Assembly: GCA_963576725.1 (NCBI GenBank)
Contig: OY755251.1
Coordinates: 37,703,246-37,767,245, forward strand
Source of the DNA: Azorinus chamasolen
Taxonomy: Eukaryota > Mollusca > Bivalvia > Cardiida > Solecurtidae
DNA: 64,000 nt
Reading direction: 5' to 3'
Both the position numbers and the translations under genes were made by a program. Below the pieces are notes generated by a model. That model was not told the origin of the DNA, did no database searches, and worked only from the letters and a program-made list of their open reading frames with translations. This document shows positions 45,101-54,100 of the stretch, in pieces (the first letter of the stretch is position 1; every line of letters begins with the position of its first letter).

Positions 45101-48100
45101 AGCAGTGTAGGCCTAGATCAGAGGACTCCTGGAGGGATCCAGAGAGGGTCTGCACTGTTTGTCATTGAAAGTCTTCTCACACTTTAAACCCTTTAATCCT
45201 TTCCCTGTTTAATATTCTTGAAAGAAATAATAACATGAATATTAACGAGCTGAACTATTTTAAAGCATAATTAACAAAAATATTTTTGACTCTGGCAGAG
45301 AGTAAAGAATCAGATCTGTATAATTCCATAAGCAAACAGAGCAGACCCTGTAGGAGATGTCTTTTCTGGGTCTTAACCCTTTCCCTGTTCTATATTTATT
45401 CCAAATTTCAATACCTACTGAATATTCATAGACAAAATAGTTATAATGAAACATGGAAGGTGGAACATTGTAGCCATTTTAGAAAGTATAGAAACAGATC
45501 TATCAAATGCCATTAGCAAACTCTGATCAGACGGCTCCTATAGGAGCCGTCTGATCTGGGTCTACTCTGTTTGCTAACGTGTGAAAATGTGTTTATATGA
45601 GGGAAAGGGTTAACTCTGTTTGCAAAGGTGTGAAAAAGGTGTTTATATATAAATTAGATGAAGGAGAAGGTTAATACTAAATGATGGACCATTCAGCTAT
45701 GGAATTTCATAGCATTCAATGTTTTAAGTGACATTAAACTCTTGATACACTTGTGGCCAATTCATGATAATGTATGAAAACAGTTTTGATCCAGATGGGA
45801 CTTTGGATAACTGACTGTCTCACCAGGATCCAGACTGTTAGATACTCTCAGAGCAACATATATCATAGGTCATAATGAACATTAGCCCTCACTTCATCAA
45901 TCACCTTTCTACACCTTTGCAAACAGAGTAGATCCAGATCAGATGGCTCCCATAGGAGCTGTGTAGTAATACAGAAAGCTCCCATAGGAAGTTTCTGCAT
46001 GACTTTCATCCTGCATTAACCATTTCCCTCAAATAAACACCTTTACACACATTTGCAAACAGAGTAGACCCAGATCAGACGTCTCCTATAGAATTTATAA
46101 TGATGTGCTGATCTGTTTGACCTGTGACTGTCTGATCTGCTTTTGACATGAAAAAATTCTGATTCTGCAATTTTTTGTCACAGTAAATATTTTCCTTGAA
46201 AAGTTTACTTGGTTAATATAAGCCAACACTTGCTTTTAACCCTTTTCTCCATGTACAGTATACACTTTTCTTCGCCTTTGCAGACAGAGTAGACCCAGAG
46301 CAGACAGCTCCTATAGAGACCATCTGATCAGGATCTGCTCTGTTTGCTGATGATATTCTACAGTTTCTACCATGGCCAAAACCTCATGTGTCCATGCATG
46401 TGCTATTATAGGAATTTAATCAAATGAATATTCATGATGTTATAATTATCTTATATGAATATTCATGGCGGAAAGAGTTGAGATACAAAATTAAATACAT
46501 TGTTGATGGTTATTCTAGAAGTCTTACTCTAAGGCTATAAAATGTAACAACCATATGTTCCAGTCTAATACTCTTTATAGTCTTTGCCTTTTGCTGTAAC
46601 TACATGTATATTTATTAAGATAATATAACATCATGTTTATTTATTACTTGAATTTGAAATTGGTATGAACACAAGAATATCTGGCCATGACAGAAACTAT
46701 AAAGTCAGATATACATACAATTGTAATTATATAAGAAAACAGATTGATTAGATGCCTCCTTGATTATATGACACAATAAATTTGTCTCCTTAAATGGGAC
46801 CAACTCTGCAAATGCCTCAAAAGGAGTCTCTATCAGGTAAAGGGTTAACTAAACATCTTTTGGGGTAACAGTATACAAACATCTATTTTTATGACTGACA
46901 CAGTATCATGACATGAATAGACATATTATAATCCACCATGTTTACCATAAATATTGCCAGAGCTACAGTTAAGATGCATAAAATATGTAAGATGTAACTT
47001 AAAGATAATTTAAAGGTAATATGAGAAATTAATTAATCCAAACAATTTCTTTAAGATGTTACTTTAAGATGTTACTTTTAAGATGTATACATGCTCAGCC
47101 TCCGGCTTACTCCAATAATGCCTCTCATCCTGCACTAAAGCTTGGATGAGGGGCCATTTTCAAGAATAACTTCTTTATTTCTCAACTAAACCCTATATTG
47201 TGACCACTCTTAAGAATCATCTCGAAGAGACAATTCTAAAGTGTGGTCACAATACAGGGTTTGGTGGAGAAATAGGGATTCTAATATTTAAGTACGCACA
47301 TTTATCTATTGCTCTTTATTCCGACACCCAATCTCTCCCCTCCCCATGAGTTTGTAAAATGGATAAGACAAGTTGGTTCCATTAATAACTCTTTTCCTGT
47401 TCTATGTTTAATCGGAATTTCAGTACTTACTGAATATTCATGGACAATATAGCTATAATGATATATGGAAGGTGGAACATTGTAGTCATTTTAGAAACAT
47501 AAGAAACAGTTCTATCAAATTTCATTAGCAAACAGGGCAGACCCTGATCAGACTGCTCTTATAGGAACCTTCTGATTTGGGTCTACTCTGTTTGCAAATT
47601 CTTGAAAAGGCGTTTATATGAAATTAGGGTTAATATTTGTGTAAAAACAATGACATCATAAATATTTGTGTAAAAACAATGACATCATAAATATTTGTGT
47701 AAAAACAATGACATCATAAATATTTGTTTGCTGACATAGTGTACACAGCATGTTTGGCACAGGCAGAAACTGTAGAATCAGATCTATATTATACCATAGC
47801 AAACAGAGCAGACCCAGATCAGAAGGCTTCTATAGGAGCCGTCTAATCAGGGTATGCTCTATTTGCAAATTCGTGAAATGGCGTGTATATGAAGGAAAGC
47901 ATTAACCCTTTCCCTCATACAAACACTTTTTCACGCATTAGCATAGGAGCTGTCTGACCAGGGTCTGCTCTGTTTGCCAATGGAATTTAATAGATCTGTC
48001 TCTTTTTAAAATGGCTAAAATGTTCCACCTTCCCTAACTATTTTGTCCATGAATATTCGGTAGGTATTGAAATCTGAAATAAATAGAAAACAGGGAAAGG

Positions 48101-51100
48101 GTTAATTGAACAAGACTGACATAATAGCAAATAAAATGAAGAAACTTATCAGATTGCTCTTAAAGGGGTCATTTCACCGAGAAATCTTCCCAGAAGACTG
48201 AGCTGCAATCTCAGAGCGTGGCTTCGTCGCCGCAGATCGCACATAGTCGACAGTTGACCGAGGGTTGGTCGTGCCTTGGTCTCCCGTGGTCGCACATGGT
48301 CGAGGATTGGTCTCCCGGAAAAACAGATCGTAGCTCGGTTTTTTGACATGTCAAAAAACCGAGCCTCGACCTAAAAGTTGCACGGAGAGCGTCGAAAGAG
48401 CGAGCGAGATTGAGGAAAGAACGCATTGGTCGTGAGACAATCGAAACTAGAGCGGGGATGAGCTAGGCTCAGTCTTCTCGAGCGAGAACTGGTCGCGCGA
48501 ATGGTCGTGGTGCTCGATACTCGCTCGATCCGTGCGATCTAGCTTCGCTCTTTTGCGATTAAGCCTCGCTCCGCCAGACCTGTCCCAGACCTTCCCTAGA
48601 CCCATACGTTCCATATTATTTCCATTGGCGACCTCTGTGCGCTTAAGCTTCGTCCAAATAAGATCGACCCTCGCTTAACTTGCGGTTCTATAGATCTTCT
48701 ATAGTTAGTGTCCATCTTTGCAATTCTAGGCCCCACCCTGGACAAAAGTTCGTCAAGCATCTCCGGGGGCATACGGAGATAGGTCCGGTAGGTAGCTTCA
48801 TCTCCCAGTCTCAGTTCCGTCATGAGGGAGGTGTACTGACCAAAATGTTCCCTCTGGTGTTCATGCAGATCCTTTTCAGCATGGTTAGCATAACCAGATC
48901 TAGTCTTGCTGCAATTTCAGGGCATGATGCTGTAATACAATAGCATGATGCAGAGCGATTGGGTCCATGTTATCCCTTCGGAGACTGGTCAAAAACTGAT
49001 GGTCGGCCAACGATCGCCGGGCATTGTATAACGATCGCAGTGGGTCGCTCGCAAATCCGTGCAACCAAAACCAATGTGCGCGTAGCTCGGGCGAGACTCT
49101 GTCGAGAAAAGATCGAGAATTGGTCGTCTAAGCGAGGCTAGAACGTTCGAGATCGCATCTGAATCGTATTGATCGAGGGTACATTGCAACTCGTACGTAG
49201 ATAGATCGGCCAGGAACGAATCTAGGTCGGCAGAGGTCGCGCGCTTGCAGGAATAGATCGCCGAGAGATCGAGGCAATGTCGCAGATTGGTCGAACAGAA
49301 CGAACCTTGGTCGTGTCAAGATCGCTTCAGATCGAGTGGATAGACGTAGGTAGAGCGTATACAGAGCGTGTGTAGAGCGTATAGGACGTATACAGAGCAT
49401 ACACATCAAACGTCAAACGAGCGAACATAGAGCGTGCACAGAAAATAATGGGGTAGGTCGCACGGTTTTTGCCCGCGACTATGGGAAAACCTAGCTGCGA
49501 TTAAGGTCACGCATGGTCGTGTGCGACTTTTCTAGGTCGTACTCGGTGAAATGACCCCATAAAGGAGCAGTTTGGTCTGGATCTGCACTGTTTTGTCTAG
49601 ATTTGTCTGTCCATATACTTAGGGTAATTATGCTACATATATATTATATATGGTTTTTAGCCTTAAGGTAAATAATAAAATACTGATTGAGATTTAATCT
49701 GGTAACTCCACTTGATTGGTAACTCCCTATCTGATCAGGATCCAAGCTTCTATGTTTAGGCTTGCATACACTCTAGATCCAGATTACATGCTGGCTCACA
49801 TCAGGATCCATACTGTTTGACAAACTGATTAACCCTTTCCCTTAGAACACAAGAGTACAATCATGTACTAGTGCCATGCCCTGTCTCTGGCAATTTTGGG
49901 GAAAATGCATTTAAATAATTGTTTTGTGGTTAAAACTCAATGATTTGGAAAGAGTTGTTGGCCCCATTTTAACTTGTTTTGCATTTTTTTTTATCATTTT
50001 AATCAAAATTAGGTGTCTTAATGGGATTTTTTCCCCAAAATGTTACCTGATTTGCTTTAGGAATGAGTCCTTTTAACATGTAAATGTCAGAAAAATGCCT
50101 GCTGGTATAAACACCTATTCACACCTTTTCAAACAGAGTAGACCCAGATCGGAAGACCCAGATCATGTAGGAGGTGTCAGGTTCTGCTCTGTTTGCTTAT
50201 GTAATTGTAACATTTGACTCTACAGATTATACCACTACCAAACCAACTCTTGTTTATACATGTATTATACCACTACCAAACCAACTCTTGTTTATACATG
50301 TATTATACCACTACCAAACCAACTCTTGTTTATACATGTATTATACCACTACCAAACCAACTCTTGTTTATACATGTATTATACCACTACCAAACCAACT
50401 CTTGTTTATACATGTATTATACCACTACCAAACCAACTCTTGTTTATACATGTATTATACCACTACCAAATCAACTCTTGTTTATACATGTATTATACCA
50501 CTACCAAACCAACTCTTGTTTATACATGTATTATACCACTACCAAATCGACTCTTGTTTATACATGTATTATACCACTACCAAATCAACTCTTGTTTATA
50601 CATGTATTATACCACTACCAAATCAACTCTTGTTTATACATGTATTATACCACTACCAAATCAACTCTTGTTTATACATGTATTATACCACTACCAAACC
50701 AACTCTTGTTTATACATGTATTATACCACTACCAAATCGACTCTTGTTTATACATGTATTATACCACTACCAAATCAACTCTTGTTTATACATGTATTAT
50801 ACCACTACCAAATCAACTCTTGTTTATACATGTATTATACCACTACCAAATCAACTCTTGTTTATACATGTATTATACCACTACCAAATCAACTCTTGTT
50901 TATACATGTATATGGCAATGTGGCTCAAGTGGTTAACCCTTTCCTTCATGCAAACGCCGTTTTACACATCTGCAAACAGAGCAGACCCAGATCAGATGGT
51001 TCCTATAGGATCAGGGTCTGATCTGTTTGCTAATAGAGTTTAATAGATCTGTTACTTTTCTTTCTAAAATGGCTACAATTCTCTACCTTCCAATATTTAT

Positions 51101-54100
51101 TTCATTATAACTATTTTGTCCATGAATATTCAGTAGGTAAGGAAAATTAGACTAAATATAGAACAGGCTCAAGTGGTTAATAGGTCAAATTATATACATG
51201 AACATCTTACCAGGGTGCTGTATTTTACTTAAAATGATAGAAAAAGAATGATTCACATGATTAAATTTCATTGTGCTGTTTAACCCTTTCTTCCATGAAT
51301 ATTCATGTAAGAAATAATGACATCATGAATAAAAAAAATCAATATTAATTAGTTTAATTTGTTATAATAGCACATACATTTTTGGTCATTGCAGAAACTG
51401 AAGAATCATATCTATATTATATCATAAGCAAACAAAGCAGACCCTGATCAGACGGGCCCCTATTGTTATAATGGTACATGGGCACATGAACTTTTGGGCA
51501 TGGCAGCTACTGTAAAATCATATCTCTATTATATCATAAGCAAACAGAGTACAGCCTGATCAGACAGCTCTTAGTCTGGAGCCATCTGATCTGGGTCTAC
51601 TCTGTTTGCAAAGGCAGAAAAAAGCGTATTTATGGAGTAATGGGTTGACTCATAACTCTTTCCCTCATATAAACACTTTTCTACACCTTTGCAAACTTAG
51701 TAGACCCTGATCAGATGGCTCCTGGAAGAGTTGTCTGATTAGGGGCTGCTCTGTTTGCCTTTAAAATTATAGAGATCTGATCCTACAGTTTTTATACGCC
51801 CACCTAATAAAGGTGGTCGTATATTGTCGTGGCCCTGTCCGTCCATCCGTTCGTTCGTTCGTTCGTTCGTTCGTTCGTTCGTTCGTTCGTTCGTTCGTTC
51901 GTTCGTTCGTGCGTTCGTTCGTTCGTTCGTCCGTCAACATTTTGTTTGTCCGCTGTTTTCTCGGAAAACTATTTGACAAATATTAATGAAACTTCACACA
52001 AATGTTTAATGCATGAAGATCTAAAGCTGAGTTGATTCTGAGGTTCATTTGATTTTTCATTTCAGAGTTATGGCCCTTGTCCTTAAAAAATATGCAAATA
52101 GTTTGTCCGCTGTTTTCTGGGAAAACTATTTGAGAAATATTAATGAAACTTCACACAAATGTTTAATGCATCAAGATCTGAAGCTGAGTCGATACTGAGG
52201 TTCATTTGATTTGTCGTTTCGGAGTTATGGCCCTTTTACTTAAAAAATGATGCAAATACATGCAAATAGTTTTGTCCGCTGTTTTCTGGGAAAACTATTT
52301 GAGAGATATTAATGAAACTTCACACAAATGTTTAATGCATCAAGATCTGAAGCTGAGTTGATTCTGAGGTTCATTTGATTTGTCGTTTCAGAGTTATGGC
52401 CCTTGTCCTTAAAAAATATGCAAATAGTTTGTCCGTTGTTTTCTGGGAAAACTATTTGAGAGATATTAATGAAACTTCACACAAATGTTTAATGCATCAA
52501 GATCTGAAGCTGAGTTGATTCTGAGTTTCATTTGATGTGTCGTTTCGGAGTTATGGCCTTTTTACTTAAAAAATAATGCAAATACATGCAAATAGTTGTC
52601 CGTTCTTTTCTGGGAAAACTATTTGAGAGATATTAAAGAAACTTCACACAAATGTTTAATGCATGAAGATCTGAAGCTGAGTTGATTCTGAGGTTCATTT
52701 GATTTTTCATTTCAGAGTTATGGCCCTTGTCCTTAAAAAATATGCAAATAGTTTGTCCGCTGTTTTCTGGGAAAACTATTTGAGAGATATTAATGAAACT
52801 TCACACAAATGTTTAATGCATCAAGATCTGAAACTGAATAGATTCTGAGGTTCATTTGATTTGTCGTTTCAGAGTTATGGCCCTTGTCCTTAAAAAATAA
52901 TGCAAATAGTTTGTCCACTGTTTTCTGGGAAAACTATTTGAGAGATATTAAAGAAACTTCACAAAAATGTTTAATGCATCAAGATCTGATGCTGAGTGGA
53001 TTTTGAGGTTTATTTGGTTTTTCGTTTCGGAGTTCTTGCCCTTTTACTTAAAATAAATTGCAAATATATGCAAATAGTTTGTCCGCTGTTTTCTGGCATC
53101 AAGACCTGAAGCTAAGTCGATTCTGAGGATCATTTGATTTGTTGTTTCGGAGTTATGGCCCTTGCACTTAAAAAAAATAATGCAAATCTTTGCAAATATG
53201 AGGATGGCCATAACTTTTTCATTTGAAATGATATTTACTTCAATTTTTTTATATGGTTAAACCTTGATGTGAATTTTCACATATATTGCGGGGGTTTTGA
53301 TATGTCATTTTATTCTAAAGTTATGGTCCTTGAACTTCCTGTGTTCGTTGCTTTGTTAGTCGGTCAACTTTTAGTTTGTCTGTTGTTTTCTGGGAAAACT
53401 ATTAAAATGATATAAATGAAACTTAACACAAATGTTTTAAGCAACAAAATTTGAAGCTGAGTTTATTTTGAGGTTCATTCAGTTTGTCTTTACAGAGTTA
53501 TGGCCGTTGCACTTTACAAAAATCTGCAAAAATGAGAACTTTTTTATTTAATAAGATATTCACTTCATTTTTTTAAAAAATAGTATCACCTTAATATGTA
53601 AATCAAGATCTGAAGCACAGATTAGAAAATGTCAACACTTATAAGGCATGTTGAATCAGAAAGTTTGCAAGTGGGCGTATTATGTACCGTATGCGGTACT
53701 CTTGTTGTCTATGCCAAAAATTCCCTCGAAGATTTTACGTTATAAAATAAAAAGTTAATGAATATTCATGAAGTGAACAAGTCATGCATATATGCTCATT
53801 AGGGAAAGGGTTGCCCCCGTGAACAGTCAGGTAATGGCCAGATGTTCCTGTGTTCATATACAGTGAAACCTCTCTATAACGGCCACTAAATTGTGTTAAT
53901 TAGTTGGTATTTAGGGCAGCTGGCTGCTTAACCCTTTACCTCATGCATATAAAACGTGTTTTCACGCATTTGCAAACAGAGTAGATCCAGATCAGATGGC
54001 TTCTATAGGAGCTGTTTGATCAGGGTCTACTCTGTTTGCTAATAGAATTTGGTAGATCTGTTTCTTTACTTTCTAAAATGTGTACAATGTTCCACCTTCC

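Noticed and set aside
48149..48426. Arg-rich frames near 48.2-49.4 kb as genes
   Set aside because: They lie in the Harbinger remnant outside the transposase block and show only low-complexity charged sequence.
50227..50912. CRISPR-like array
   Set aside because: Units abut with no unique spacers, and the genome is eukaryotic; it is a minisatellite.
50174..51043. Three overlapping frames of 240-289 codons
   Set aside because: A 38-bp repeat without stops keeps all three forward frames open; the peptide repeats the same 38 residues in each frame.
51767..52035. Frames with Asn-Glu-Arg-Thr or Arg-Ser-Phe-Val repeats
   Set aside because: Translation of the TTCG microsatellite of the family 4 element.
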